A DNA stretch of 64,000 nt from an uncultured Oscillospiraceae bacterium (GCA_947630785.1 CANRIW010000002.1:1-64000); one strand, 5' to 3'; positions 38,865-50,607 are shown, numbered from the stretch's first letter. Numbers and translations are program-made. The notes: generated by a model from the sequence alone, not told the origin.

Positions 38865-41168
38865 TTATAGGATATCCTTCTGTTTCGGCCCGCCCCACAG
38901 CCAGAGGAAGGTGAGCCGCCGCCAGCCGTACAGCCGCATCCAGAGGGCGTGCCGCTGCCCGTCCACCAGGGCGGCCATGGTCCGCTGTTCCTCGCCGGTG
39001 AGGGCGTGAGCGCTGTACATGGCCTTTTCCGCCAGGGCCCTGGCCTCGGGCGGGATCTTGCCGCCCCAGGGGCCCATCCGGCTGAGACAGCGGTAGCCGA
39101 ACAGGACGGCCCGGTTGGGGTCCGGCCCGTTCAGCCGGCGGAGCCGCCTCCGCTTCAGGCAGAACTGGACCAGCCACAGCAGGGCGGCGGCCGCCGCCGG
39201 CACGGCCAGGACCCTTGCCAGTACGCCCAGGACCGCCAGCGCCGTCCGCCAGGCCGCCCCGCCGGGGGAGGGCTCCTCCGGGGCGGGGGCAGGCGCGGGT
39301 CCGGGGCTTTCGCTGGGGGCCGGGGCGGGGGTGGGCGCCGGCGGCTCGGTCTCCTCCGGCGGGAGGGTGGGGAGCCCGGCGCCGGGGAGCTGGCCGCCGC
39401 TCTCGGTGATCCGCTCCGGGTCGAACTCGTCGGAGAAGCCGGGGGTGACCTCCACCGGGTACCAGCCCCAGCCGTCGATGTAGACCTCCACCCAGGCGTG
39501 GGCGGCGGAGTCGGGCACGTAGCTGACGGTGTTGGCGGCGAGGTCCGCCGTGTAGCCGCTCACATACCGGGCGGGAAAGCCCAGGGCACGGAACATCAGG
39601 GTGGCGGCGGTGGCGAAGTGCATACAGTAGCCCTGCCGGCTCTCATTGAGGAACCAGGTCACGTAGTCCTCTCCCTCGGGGGTGGCGGGGGTGTCCAGAT
39701 CGTAGGCGCACCGCTCCGCCAGCAGTTCGGGGATGAGCTCCGCCGCGTGGGCCGCCGAGGGGGGACCGGCGCCGTCGCGGGCCAGCTGGGCGAGCAGGCC
39801 GGACACCGCCTCCCGGGCGGGATCGGGCACCTCCAGATAGTGCCGGTACACGTACTCCCGGTAGATCTCCTCCGCCTGAGCGGCGGGGCCGGCGAGGGGG
39901 CTGAGGGCCCCGTCGTGGGTGAGCGGCCAGTAGACGAGGGCGTACAGGTCCCGGTCATAGGCGGTGATGGCCGTGGTGAAGCTCCAGGCCCCCTCGGCCG
40001 GGACGAAGCCCTGGTCCCGGACGGGCCAGGCGTGGGCCTCCGCCCAGAGCTGGTCCACCGGCTGGTAGGGCAGGAAGACCGAAGCGCTCTCCCGGTCCGC
40101 GTTCTCCACCACGGCGAAATAGGTCCGGTAGGGGCTGGCACAGCCCAGGAACAGCAGCGGGGAGCCGGTCCAGCCGTCCTCCGGCAGGGCGGAGGCGTAC
40201 TCCTCCCACACCCCGTCGGGGAAGGGCTCCCAGCCGGAGCCGGTGTACACGTCCGAGGAGAAGCCCCGCAGATAGTAGTGGCCGCTCGCCGCGGTCCGCA
40301 CCAGCAGCACGGGCCTGCCGGTGTAGTTCCGCTCGCCGCTCTCGGACAGGGACACCGACACGTCGAGGGGGGCGGCAGCGGGGCCGTCAGGGCGGTGGAA
40401 GGGGCCCCTCCAGTCCCGGAGGAAGGTCAGGCACCGGTCGCCGAAGTCCACGATGGCCCGCTCGGTGTCCACCGCCCACTGGGGGCGGGCATAGCCCTCC
40501 GCCGGGAACAGGGCGCCGATCCCCGCCAGCAGGAGCGTGCAGGCGGCGATGGCGGCCAGCGTCAGCCGGCCCCGGCTCTCCTCCTCTCGGCAGAGGGCGG
40601 TGAGCAGCATGGCGCACCAGAACACGCACAGCGCCCCAAAGCCCGCCCAGTGGGGCAGGGCGCTGGTGACCATGGCGGGGGCCAGGGGGGGCAGGGTGAG
40701 CAGCATCGCCAGCCACCAGCATCTCAGCCGGACCACCGCGCCCCCCAGCAGCAGGGCGATGAGGGCCAGGGCCAGGGTCAGAAAGGCGGCGGTGATCTCC
40801 GCTTTGGAGACGCCGGCGGGCGGCTCATAGCGGAACAGGGGGTCGTATCCCAGCCGCTCCGCCACAAAGGCCAGGCAGCGGGAGAACACCAGCATGGCCC
40901 CCCGGAGGGCGCTCTGCCGGTTGAGGAACACATTGAAGGCCCACAGGGCGGCCAGACCCAGGCACACCCGGCCGGACCACCGGGGCAGGGACCAGGCCGC
41001 CAGGGAGACCAGGGCGAAGATGACCGCCTGGGGCAGCAGGGCGGTGGGCTCCACGCCCACCGGGTAGGCGGTGACGAAGGACAGGGCCAGCCCCACCAGG
41101 GCGCAAAGCAGCAGCGCACCGTTGCCCAGGGTGAGGACGGCGAAGTCGAGGCGGGAGGACCTATCCAT
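38865..41168 (-). CDS. membrane-anchored transglutaminase-like protein (TgpA-type)
   Basis: 767 aa. Six or so N-terminal transmembrane helices (to ~220) are followed by a large extracytoplasmic region with a transglutaminase-like domain: catalytic Cys in RQGYCMHFATAAT, His in SAAHAWVEVY, and WYPVEVTPGF where the third residue is normally Asp and here is Glu. A Pro/Glu-rich linker (PTPAPAPSESPGPAPAPAPE), one more helix (~650) and a cytoplasmic tail complete it. MoxR-DUF58-transglutaminase operons are common and thought to act in envelope protein assembly or processing. It overlaps the DUF58 gene by 8 bp. Confidence 0.9.
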   Translation of the reverse strand: MDRSSRLDFAVLTLGNGALLLCALVGLALSFVTAYPVGVEPTALLPQAVIFALVSLAAWSLPRWSGRVCLGLAALWAFNVFLNRQSALRGAMLVFSRCLAFVAERLGYDPLFRYEPPAGVSKAEITAAFLTLALALIALLLGGAVVRLRCWWLAMLLTLPPLAPAMVTSALPHWAGFGALCVFWCAMLLTALCREEESRGRLTLAAIAACTLLLAGIGALFPAEGYARPQWAVDTERAIVDFGDRCLTFLRDWRGPFHRPDGPAAAPLDVSVSLSESGERNYTGRPVLLVRTAASGHYYLRGFSSDVYTGSGWEPFPDGVWEEYASALPEDGWTGSPLLFLGCASPYRTYFAVVENADRESASVFLPYQPVDQLWAEAHAWPVRDQGFVPAEGAWSFTTAITAYDRDLYALVYWPLTHDGALSPLAGPAAQAEEIYREYVYRHYLEVPDPAREAVSGLLAQLARDGAGPPSAAHAAELIPELLAERCAYDLDTPATPEGEDYVTWFLNESRQGYCMHFATAATLMFRALGFPARYVSGYTADLAANTVSYVPDSAAHAWVEVYIDGWGWYPVEVTPGFSDEFDPERITESGGQLPGAGLPTLPPEETEPPAPTPAPAPSESPGPAPAPAPEEPSPGGAAWRTALAVLGVLARVLAVPAAAAALLWLVQFCLKRRRLRRLNGPDPNRAVLFGYRCLSRMGPWGGKIPPEARALAEKAMYSAHALTGEEQRTMAALVDGQRHALWMRLYGWRRLTFLWLWGGPKQKDIL

Positions 41169-42150
41169 AGCTGTCCTCCTCTCCGGCGGCGAGGTGGAGG
41201 CGGAACACGGGCTCCCCGGCCAGCTCGATGAGTCTGGGGAGGTTGTCCAGCCTGGTCCCGGCGGGGGGCGGCGGGGAGGACAGGACGGCGGTCAGGCAGT
41301 CCTCCAGCTCTTTCTCGTCCCCCACCCGGCGGAGGAGGGGGGTCCCGTCCCCGCCCGGCCACAGCACGGCGAAGGGCCGCCGGGCGGTGAGCAGAAAGCG
41401 GCACCGGGCCTCCAGCTTGTCCATGATCTTGTCCTGGTCCTCCGCGGTCCCGTCCCGGTCGAAGGTGAGCAGGGGCAGGGGGGAGGGGCTCTCGGTCCGC
41501 TCCCGGACGATGAGCTCGTCCCACTTGGAGGACAGCTTCCAGTGGACGGCGCGGAGGGGATCGCCGGGGCGGTACTCCCGCAGGTCCCAGTCCTCCCCGG
41601 AGCCCTTCCGGGCGGTGCCGGCGGGGGAGATATGGGAAAAGCCTCCTTCCGGCTGGGGGACGGGGCGGACCTCCCCGAGGACGGGGGCCACCAGGATGTG
41701 GGCGGGCTCCGGGGCGGGGCCGCGCAGGGAGAACAGGCCCAGATAGTCCAGCACCTTCACTTTGGAGGCGGACAGCTCCAGCAGGCCGCAGTGGGCGGTG
41801 TCCGCGTCCACCGTCACGGGGGTTTCGGACAGGGTGAGGGCGTGCCGCCATGTCTCGCCGGTGAAGGGATTGCGCTCGGTGACGCGGAGGCTCAGCCGGG
41901 CCAGGGGCAGGCCCCCGCGCCCCTCCAGCGCCAGCTGCCAGTCGGCGTCCTCCCCCCGGAGGACCCGGGCGGGCGCGGCGGAGAGGACCGGCCCGGTCCG
42001 CAGCATCCCCGGCAGGGACAGCAGCAGGGACAGCGCCGGCAGGGCCAGGGTCAGCACGAACAGGAACTGGCCCAGGTAGCTGTCGCTGGTGATCTGCAGG
42101 ATAAAGGCGGCCAGGAGGACCGCCAGATAGATCAGGCGGCGGTGGACCAT
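41161..42150 (-). CDS. DUF58-family protein
   Basis: 329 aa. Two N-terminal hydrophobic helices (RRLIYLAVLLAAFILQI and FLFVLTLALPALSLLLSL), an extracytoplasmic beta region, and the DUF58 signature RPGDPLRAVHWKLSSKWDEL near residue 205. DUF58 proteins work with MoxR ATPases and resemble vWA domains. It lies between moxR (4 bases) and the transglutaminase gene (8-bp overlap), the standard order. Confidence 0.92.
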   Translation of the reverse strand: MVHRRLIYLAVLLAAFILQITSDSYLGQFLFVLTLALPALSLLLSLPGMLRTGPVLSAAPARVLRGEDADWQLALEGRGGLPLARLSLRVTERNPFTGETWRHALTLSETPVTVDADTAHCGLLELSASKVKVLDYLGLFSLRGPAPEPAHILVAPVLGEVRPVPQPEGGFSHISPAGTARKGSGEDWDLREYRPGDPLRAVHWKLSSKWDELIVRERTESPSPLPLLTFDRDGTAEDQDKIMDKLEARCRFLLTARRPFAVLWPGGDGTPLLRRVGDEKELEDCLTAVLSSPPPPAGTRLDNLPRLIELAGEPVFRLHLAAGEEDSYG

Positions 42151-42154
42151 GGCC

Positions 42155-43096
42155 TTACCGGGGGAGGCGGGGGGCGGGGACGGAGGCCAGCACCGTGTCC
42201 GCGATCCGGACGGCCCGCTCGGTGCTGCCCACCGCGCCGGTGGGCAGGATGAGCCGGTGGGCCACCGCGTCGGTCCACACGAATTTCACGTCCTCCGGGA
42301 CGACGAAGTCCCGGCCACGGGTCCAGGCCGCGGCGCGGCTCAGGGCGGCCACGGCGATGGCGGCCCGGGGGCTGGCCCCCTGAGCCAGCTGGGGGCTCTC
42401 CCGGGTGGCCCGGACCAGCCGGATGATGTAGTTCAAAATGATGTCGCTGACGTGTACCCGGTCCACCTCGCTCCGGAGCCGGGCCAGGTCCTCGTGGGTG
42501 GCGGCCTGGACGACGGCGTCCAGGGGGTTGCCGTTCGCCTTGCGGCGGAGCAGCTCCAGCTCGTCCTCCGGGGAGGGGTAGCCCATGGACAGCCGCATGG
42601 CGAACCGGTCCAGCTGGGAGTCGGGCAGCAGCTGGGTGCCCGAGGCCCCCGCCGGGTTCTGGGTGGCGATGACCAGGAAGGGCTCCGGGATGGGGTGGGT
42701 GACCCCGTCCACGGTGACCCTGCCCTCCTCCATGGCCTCCAGCAGGGCGGACTGGGTGCGGCTGGTGGCCCGGTTCAGCTCGTCGGCCAGGAACAGGTTG
42801 CACAGCAGCGCGCCGGGCTGATATTCCATCCGCCCGGTCTCCTTGCTGTAAAGGGAAAAGCCCGTCAGGTCGGAGGGCATCACGTCGGGGGTGAACTGCA
42901 CCCGGCTGTAGCTGAGGCCCAGGGCTTTGGAGAAGGCCAGGGCCAGGGTGGTCTTGCCCACGCCGGGGATGTCCTCCAGCAGCAGGTGGCCCCTGGCCAG
43001 GATGACCAGCAGGGCCTTGAGGATCACGTCGTCCTTGCCGACCACGGCCTTTTTCACCTCATTGACCACGGAAACGGCCAGATTTGTCTCGCTCAT
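42155..43096 (-). CDS. moxR: MoxR-family AAA+ ATPase
   Basis: 313 aa. Walker A GVGKTTLAL near residue 41, Walker B LFLADELNRA, sensor-1 LVIATQNPAG, and the arginine-rich SRAAAWTRGRDFVVPEDV in the lid. MoxR ATPases are chaperone-like and act with DUF58 or vWA partners; the partner gene follows directly. The ATG lies 15 bases after the cysteine desulfurase stop codon. Confidence 0.93.
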   Translation of the reverse strand: MSETNLAVSVVNEVKKAVVGKDDVILKALLVILARGHLLLEDIPGVGKTTLALAFSKALGLSYSRVQFTPDVMPSDLTGFSLYSKETGRMEYQPGALLCNLFLADELNRATSRTQSALLEAMEEGRVTVDGVTHPIPEPFLVIATQNPAGASGTQLLPDSQLDRFAMRLSMGYPSPEDELELLRRKANGNPLDAVVQAATHEDLARLRSEVDRVHVSDIILNYIIRLVRATRESPQLAQGASPRAAIAVAALSRAAAWTRGRDFVVPEDVKFVWTDAVAHRLILPTGAVGSTERAVRIADTVLASVPAPRLPR

Positions 43097-43111
43097 GGGG
43101 ATACCTCCGAA

Positions 43112-44251
43112 TCAGGACAGGGTGGTGAACAGGGAGCCCGCCGCCTCTTTCAGGGCGGCCACCAGGACGTCGGCCTGCTCTCTGGTGCTCTCCGGGGAGA
43201 AGGACAGCCGCAGGGCCCCGTCCAGCCAGGGCTTTGGGAGGCCCATTGCGGCGAACACGTGGCTGGGCTTCCCCTTGTGGCAGGCGGAGCCGGAGGAGAC
43301 GCAGACGTTTTTGTCCCCCAGCACCCGGACCACCACCTCGCTCTTGTAGCCGGGGAGAGTGATCGCGCAGATGTGGCCCGCGTCCCCGGCGGAGATGACC
43401 TCCAGCCTGGGGAGGGCGGCCTTCAGCTGCGTGAGGGTATACTCCTTTACAGCGGCGGTCTTTTCCAGCCTGGCGAGGTTCGCCGTCACAGCGGAGACTG
43501 CGGCGGCGAAGGCGGCGATCTGGCCGGTGGCCTCGGTGCCGGAGCGGAGGCCTTCCTCCTGGCCGCCGCCGGTGAGCAGGGGGGCCAGTTTGACGCCTTT
43601 CTTCACGTACAGGGCGCCGATCCCCTTGGGGGCGCCGATCTTGTGGCCGCTGACGGTGATCAGGTCCGCCCCGGTGGAGCACAGGGGGAAGGGTACCTTC
43701 AAAAAGCCCTGGACGGCGTCGGTGTGGAACAGGACGGCCCGGTCTTTCGCTTTGACCGCTTTGACGGCCTCCGCCACGGGGAAGAGCACCCCCGTCTCGT
43801 TGTTCACCAGCATCATGGACACCAGGGCGGTGTCGGGCCGGAGGGCGGCGGTCACCTGCTCCACCGTGATCCGGCCCGCCCGGTCGGGTTTGAGGTATGT
43901 GACCTCGCATCCCTGGCGCTCCAGGTCTTTGCAGGTCTCCAGCACGGCGGCGTGCTCCACGGCGGTGGTGATGATGTGCCGCCCCTTCCGCCGGTTGACC
44001 TCCACCCCCCGGCGGAGGGCCCAGTTGTCCCCCTCGGTGCCGCAGGAGGTGAAGTACACCTCGCCGGGGGCGCAGCCCAGCGCCCGGGCGACGGTCTCCC
44101 GGTCCTGCCGTACCCGCTGGGCGGCCCGGCGGCCGTACTCATACCGGGAGGAGGGGTTGCCGAACTGCCCCAGGGCGTCCATCATGGCGGCGGCGGCCTC
44201 GGGTCTCACCGGGGCGGTGGCGGCGTAGTCGAAATAAAACAGCTCGTCCAT
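43112..44251 (-). CDS. cysteine desulfurase (NifS/IscS family)
   Basis: 379-aa PLP enzyme that takes sulfur from cysteine for Fe-S clusters or thio-modified tRNA. The ATG at 44251 begins MDELFYFDYAATAPV, the usual start; PLP-binding Lys is in TVSGHKIGAPKG, His in TTAVEHAAVL, and the sulfur-carrying Cys in CVSSGSACHKGKPS. No IscU-like scaffold or MnmA gene is adjacent, so which sulfur acceptor it serves is unclear. It heads the moxR-DUF58-transglutaminase run from a strong promoter. Confidence 0.93.
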   Translation of the reverse strand: MDELFYFDYAATAPVRPEAAAAMMDALGQFGNPSSRYEYGRRAAQRVRQDRETVARALGCAPGEVYFTSCGTEGDNWALRRGVEVNRRKGRHIITTAVEHAAVLETCKDLERQGCEVTYLKPDRAGRITVEQVTAALRPDTALVSMMLVNNETGVLFPVAEAVKAVKAKDRAVLFHTDAVQGFLKVPFPLCSTGADLITVSGHKIGAPKGIGALYVKKGVKLAPLLTGGGQEEGLRSGTEATGQIAAFAAAVSAVTANLARLEKTAAVKEYTLTQLKAALPRLEVISAGDAGHICAITLPGYKSEVVVRVLGDKNVCVSSGSACHKGKPSHVFAAMGLPKPWLDGALRLSFSPESTREQADVLVAALKEAAGSLFTTLS

Positions 44252-44283
44252 AAGACGGCTCCTTTCCTCAAGTAAACATAGCA

Positions 44284-44312
44284 ATTGTATGCTCACGGGG
44301 GCCAAAAGTCAA
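44284..44312 (-). promoter_or_regulatory. promoter of the desulfurase-moxR operon
   Basis: On the minus strand TTGACT (44312-44307), 17 bp, TACAAT (44289-44284), about 32 bp upstream of the ATG at 44251. Confidence 0.7.
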
Positions 44313-44325
44313 GACGGGGGCTTCA

Positions 44326-44354
44326 TTGACAGGCCGCCGGTTTTGCGGTAAGAT
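44326..44354 (+). promoter_or_regulatory. promoter of the csbB-yfhO pair
   Basis: TTGACA (44326-44331), 17 bp, TAAGAT (44349-44354), 34 bp before the ATG at 44389. It lies back to back with the desulfurase promoter. Confidence 0.7.
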
Positions 44355-44388
44355 AGCACCATCATTTACCGCAAAGGAGGGGAATGGG

Positions 44389-45333
44389 ATGGAGCTTCTG
44401 TCCATCGTGGTCCCCTGTTACAATGAGGAGGCGGCCCTGGGGGCCTTTTACAAGGCGGTGAAAGCCGCGGCCGCCGGACTGCCCGGCGTGGAGGTAGAGT
44501 ACCTCTTTGTGGACGACGGCTCTGCCGACGGCACCCTGGCCGTCCTCAAGGGATTGGCGGCGGAAGACCCGGCGGTGCGGTGGCTGTCCTTCAGCCGGAA
44601 CTTCGGCAAGGAGGCGGCGCTGTACGCCGGATTGGAGCACGCCAAAGGGGATCTTGTGGCGGTGATGGACGCCGACCTCCAGGACCCGCCCGCCCTGCTG
44701 CCGGAGCTGCTCTCCGCCATCCGGGAGGGGTACGACTGCGCGGCGGTGCGCCGGGTGGACCGGAAGGGGGAGCCCCCCATCCGCTCCTTCTGCGCCCGGC
44801 AGTTCTACAGGCTCATCAACAGGATGAGCGACACCGAGATCGTGGACGGGGCCCGGGACTTCCGGCTCATGACCCGGAAGATGGTGGACGCGGTGCTGGC
44901 GGTGAAGGAGTACAACCGCTTCTCCAAGGGCATCTTCTCCTGGGTGGGGTTCAAGACCAAATGGGTGGAGACCGAGAACATCCCCCGGTCCGCCGGGGAG
45001 ACCAAGTGGTCCTTTTTCAGGCTGGTGCTCTACGCCCTGGACGGCATCGTGGCCTTCTCCACCGCGCCGCTGGCCATCGCCTCGGTGCTGGGGCTGATTT
45101 TGTGCGGGGTGTCGGGTCTCGCCATCGTGTTTATCATCGTCCGGGAGCTGATCTGGCGGGGGAGCGCCTACGGCTGGCCCTCTCTGGTGTGCATCATCCT
45201 GCTCATCGCCGGCATCCAGCTGTTCTGCGTGGGCATTTTGGGGCAGTATCTGGCCAAGACCTACCTGGAGACCAAAAAGCGGCCCATCTATATCCTGCGG
45301 GAGCAGGGGGGAGGCGCCCATGACGGCGAGTAA
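44389..45333 (+). CDS. polyprenyl-phosphate glycosyltransferase, family 2 (CsbB/GtrB-like)
   Basis: 314 aa from the ATG at 44389 (AAAGGAGGGG upstream). The GT-A domain begins SIVVPCYNEEAALGAFY and has the metal-binding MDADLQDPP near residue 92; KGIFSWVGFKT and two C-terminal transmembrane helices (~225-295) are typical of enzymes that load a sugar on undecaprenyl phosphate. Its gene overlaps the following yfhO-like gene by 14 bp. In Bacillus subtilis CsbB and YfhO together add GlcNAc to lipoteichoic acid, so the same kind of envelope glycosylation is likely. No GtcA-like flippase gene is seen between them. Confidence 0.9.
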   Translation: MELLSIVVPCYNEEAALGAFYKAVKAAAAGLPGVEVEYLFVDDGSADGTLAVLKGLAAEDPAVRWLSFSRNFGKEAALYAGLEHAKGDLVAVMDADLQDPPALLPELLSAIREGYDCAAVRRVDRKGEPPIRSFCARQFYRLINRMSDTEIVDGARDFRLMTRKMVDAVLAVKEYNRFSKGIFSWVGFKTKWVETENIPRSAGETKWSFFRLVLYALDGIVAFSTAPLAIASVLGLILCGVSGLAIVFIIVRELIWRGSAYGWPSLVCIILLIAGIQLFCVGILGQYLAKTYLETKKRPIYILREQGGGAHDGE

Positions 45334-47644
45334 GCGGAGAGAGCGGCTGGTGTGCCTGCTGGCCTTCCTCGTTCCGGCGGCTGTGATGCTGTGGGCCTAC
45401 GCGTCTATGGGCATGGCCCCCTGGGGGGACAAGACCATCCTGGCCTCCGACATGGCGGACCAGTACGTGGAGTTCTTCTGTGCCCTCAAGAGCGGAGACG
45501 TGTTCTTCTCCTGGTCGAAAGCGCTGGGGACCTCCTACATCGGGGTGTTCTCCTACTATGTGTCCAGCCCCTTGTCCGCGTTGACCCTGCTGGTCCCCAA
45601 CGAGTCCATGCCGGTGGGACTCCTGTTCCTCACCGTGCTGAAGATCGGGCTGGCGGGGGCGGCCTTCGCCCTCTATTCCCAAAAGATGTTCCCCGGCTCC
45701 GGGGCGGCCTCCCTGATCTGCGCCGTCAGTTGGGCCCTCATGAGCTACAACGCCGCCTATTCCCTGTGTATCATGTGGCTGGACGGGGTCATCTGGCTGC
45801 CGCTGATCCTGCTGGCCCTGGAGCGGGTCCTGGCGGGGCGGGGCTTCGGCCCCTTTGCGGCGGCGCTGGCGGTGTGCTTCCTCTCCACCTGGTATATCTC
45901 CTATATGATCGGGGCCTTCTGCCTGCTGTACTTCATCGCCCGGTGCGTGATGCTGGAACTGACGGGAAGGGAACTGGCCCTGGCCTCGGGCAGATTCATT
46001 GGCGGGGCGGCCTGCGCTCTGGGGCTGACGGCCTGGATGTGGCTGCCCACCTTCCTGGCCATGTTCAACGGCAAATTCAGCGGCGGCAACGTGGACTACG
46101 CCGGCCTCCTCACCGGGGAGCTGGTGGATATCCTGGGGCGGCTGTTCTCCGGGTCCTATACCTCCATCACCTACGCGGCCCTGCCCTATGTGTTCTGCGG
46201 GACGGCCGCGGCGCTGCTGGCGGTCCTCTACTTCTACCAGCGGCACCCCCTCCGGGAGAAGCTGGCCTGGGGAGGGCTGCTGTGCGCCATGGCGGCCTCC
46301 CTGCTGCTGTCCCCCCTGGACAAGCTGTGGCACCTGCTCCAGAAGCCCAACTGGTTCCCCTGGCGGTACGGGTTCGCGGTGTCCTTTGTGGTGATCGCCC
46401 TGGCCAACATGGCCCTGCCGCCCATCCTGGCCGCCGCGGGGAAGCGGAGGCCCGCCCTGGAGCGGTGGGCGGCGGCCGCCCTGGCCGTCCTCACGGTGGT
46501 GGACCTGGGCCTGAACACGAAAGACATCCTCCGGGGGATGGACGGACAGTTCCGGTACCAGTCCTTCGCCGCCTATCAGGCGGACTACCGGGCCAACGCC
46601 GCCCTCACCGCCGCCGCCTATGCCGACAGCGCCGAGGTGTTCTTCCGCATGGGGGCCGCCGAGGACCGGGGCCACAACGGGCCGCTGGCCTTCGGCTACC
46701 CCGGCATCACCCACTACAGCAGCCTCTACAACTACGACGTGAACGAGCTCACCCGCAAGCTGGGCTTCGCCCAGAGCTGGATGTGGTGCGCCTATTACGG
46801 CTCCACCCCGGTCACCGACGCGTTGATGGACTTCCGCTACGTCATCTCCAAAGGCGGGACGCCCTATGAGGCGCTGGCCCGGAGCGGGGAGTACACCCTC
46901 TATAAAAACCCGGACGTCCTGCCCGTCGCCTTTCTCAGCGCCGGGGAGAGCACCCCGGCCCTCAGCGCCGCCGCCACCCCCTTTGAGCGGCAGAACGATC
47001 TGCTTTCCGATGTGGCGGGGGAGGGGGCGGAGGCCTTCGTCCCCATCGAGGCTGAATGGTGGGACGAGGGGGGCGCGGTCCGGTTCGCCTTCACCGGCAC
47101 GGGGCGGCCCGTCTACGCCGACCTGTCCGGCTCCGGCCTGATCCAGGTGTGGATGGAGGGGGGCGAGACGGTGGGGCTGGGGACCTCCGAGGCGGCCAGC
47201 GTCCGCTATCTGGGGACTCCCGCCGAAGGGGAGGAGTGCCTGGTCACCGTCTGGCACGACGGCAGCTGGGCCCCGCCGGACGATTTCCTCTGGACCCTGG
47301 ATCGGGAGGTCCTGTCCGCCGCCGTGGCCGCCGTGGACACGGCGGAGGTGCTGTCCGTGGGGAAAGACGGGACGGCGCGGCTGACCGTGACGGCGGACGG
47401 GCCCCGGACGCTGCTCACCACCGTCCCCGCCGAGGAGGGCTGGACCGTCCTGGTGGACGGGGAGAGGGCGGTCCCCGGCGTCTGGCTGGACACCTTCCTG
47501 GCGGCCCCCCTGTCCGCCGGGGAACACGCGGTGGAGCTCCGGTACACCCCGCCGGGGCTGTATCCGGGGATCGCCCTGGGGGCCCTGGCCGCGGCTGCGC
47601 TGATTGGGGCGGCCCTCGTCACGAGGCGGAAGAAGAAAAATTGA
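45320..47644 (+). CDS. yfhO: YfhO-family membrane glycosyltransferase
   Basis: 774 aa. About 12 hydrophobic helices across residues ~10-400, with the acidic first loop typical of GT-C enzymes (ILASDMADQYVEFF near residue 42) and WLDGVIWLPLILLALE. A large extracytoplasmic domain (~410-740) and one final helix before a basic KKKN-type end follow. GT-C proteins use a lipid-phosphate sugar outside the membrane; the overlapping CsbB-like gene would supply it. The acceptor (lipoteichoic acid or another glycopolymer) is inferred from the Bacillus pair. Confidence 0.88.
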   Translation: MTASKRRERLVCLLAFLVPAAVMLWAYASMGMAPWGDKTILASDMADQYVEFFCALKSGDVFFSWSKALGTSYIGVFSYYVSSPLSALTLLVPNESMPVGLLFLTVLKIGLAGAAFALYSQKMFPGSGAASLICAVSWALMSYNAAYSLCIMWLDGVIWLPLILLALERVLAGRGFGPFAAALAVCFLSTWYISYMIGAFCLLYFIARCVMLELTGRELALASGRFIGGAACALGLTAWMWLPTFLAMFNGKFSGGNVDYAGLLTGELVDILGRLFSGSYTSITYAALPYVFCGTAAALLAVLYFYQRHPLREKLAWGGLLCAMAASLLLSPLDKLWHLLQKPNWFPWRYGFAVSFVVIALANMALPPILAAAGKRRPALERWAAAALAVLTVVDLGLNTKDILRGMDGQFRYQSFAAYQADYRANAALTAAAYADSAEVFFRMGAAEDRGHNGPLAFGYPGITHYSSLYNYDVNELTRKLGFAQSWMWCAYYGSTPVTDALMDFRYVISKGGTPYEALARSGEYTLYKNPDVLPVAFLSAGESTPALSAAATPFERQNDLLSDVAGEGAEAFVPIEAEWWDEGGAVRFAFTGTGRPVYADLSGSGLIQVWMEGGETVGLGTSEAASVRYLGTPAEGEECLVTVWHDGSWAPPDDFLWTLDREVLSAAVAAVDTAEVLSVGKDGTARLTVTADGPRTLLTTVPAEEGWTVLVDGERAVPGVWLDTFLAAPLSAGEHAVELRYTPPGLYPGIALGALAAAALIGAALVTRRKKKN

Positions 47645-47694
47645 CGTGAAAAAGCTCCTCCGGGGAAGCCAGGTGGTCGTAAAACAGTATAATT

Positions 47695-47728
47695 AAAGGA
47701 CGGTATGGTAGCTGCCATGCCGTCCTTT
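47695..47728. terminator. terminator between convergent yfhO and the small beta-domain gene
   Basis: 14-bp stem AAAGGACGGTATGG / CCATGCCGTCCTTT with a 6-base loop, flanked by A/T-rich bases on both sides. Confidence 0.7.
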
Positions 47729-47770
47729 CCTTTGACAAGGGGAGCGACGAAACCTCTTCCCGTGTTCTTG

Positions 47771-48361
47771 TTACCGAAACAGCGCGGCGCAGCCAAATCG
47801 CCCGTCGCTGTCCCGGACCGTGATGTCCACCCGGGTCCATTCGTCGGCGTCCCGCGGGACAGAAGCCTGGAGCAGATACGCGGTCAGCAGGCCGGCATCT
47901 TCACCGGCATACTCTTGCACCCGGTTGAGAGAATATACCTCGCTTTGCTGTCCGTCGACCAGGACAGTGATGCTGCGCTTGTCCAGTTTAGGCGCGATGT
48001 CGTGAGCGCCGGATCTGAACTTTTGCAGGCTCATTGGACGGAAATAGACCGTCAGAGCGTTTGCCGCTCCTTTTACATGAAAAGCGTGCAGCCCGTAGAC
48101 CTCCAGCGTGTCAATACACACGTCAAGCGTCAATTCTCCCTGCGCCGGGACGTTCTGCGCCCAGTATTCCAGATAGCGGTCGCCGTACTCCCGGACGGCG
48201 GTCAGAAAAGGGTATGTCCCATCTGGAACAGAGAGGGAGAAGCGTCCGGCTTCGTCGCTGACGGTCTCATATATCGTCTCGAACCGCTCGTTCTTGAGTT
48301 CAACGGAGACGTCGGAGAGGACGCCCTCCCCACCTATCGCCGTACCATGAATGATTGCCAT
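47771..48361 (-). CDS. uncharacterised protein with a transthyretin-like beta domain
   Basis: 196 aa from the ATG at 48361 with AAGGAGG upstream. Residues ~3-90 (SDVSVELKNERFETIYETVSD, then EAGRFSLSVPDGTYPFL) read like a carboxypeptidase-regulatory or prealbumin-like beta sandwich. The second half (TVYFRPMSLQKF, ITVLVDGQQSEVYSLN) is also beta-rich. No signal peptide or membrane segment is seen, so it is probably cytoplasmic. GC is lower than in the flanking genes. I do not recognise a family beyond the fold resemblance; whether it works with the debranching enzyme gene upstream is unknown. Confidence 0.72.
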   Translation of the reverse strand: MAIIHGTAIGGEGVLSDVSVELKNERFETIYETVSDEAGRFSLSVPDGTYPFLTAVREYGDRYLEYWAQNVPAQGELTLDVCIDTLEVYGLHAFHVKGAANALTVYFRPMSLQKFRSGAHDIAPKLDKRSITVLVDGQQSEVYSLNRVQEYAGEDAGLLTAYLLQASVPRDADEWTRVDITVRDSDGRFGCAALFR

Positions 48362-48441
48362 GACTTTGTGCCTCCTTAGCCGGTGGGTTACTGAGCGGCT
48401 GTCCCCAGCGACTAACATGATACCGCCCAAATGGGAAGAGG

Positions 48442-50562
<2,121 letters not shown>

Positions 50563-50607
50563 GGAGGGGCCCTCCTTGCCGTGCGCCGGGCACAGGCGGT
50601 TTTTAAA

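Noticed and set aside
42132-42803. Minus-strand frame with repetitive RPG/PGH composition in the moxR region
   Set aside because: Alternative frame of moxR; no conserved motif and no start site.
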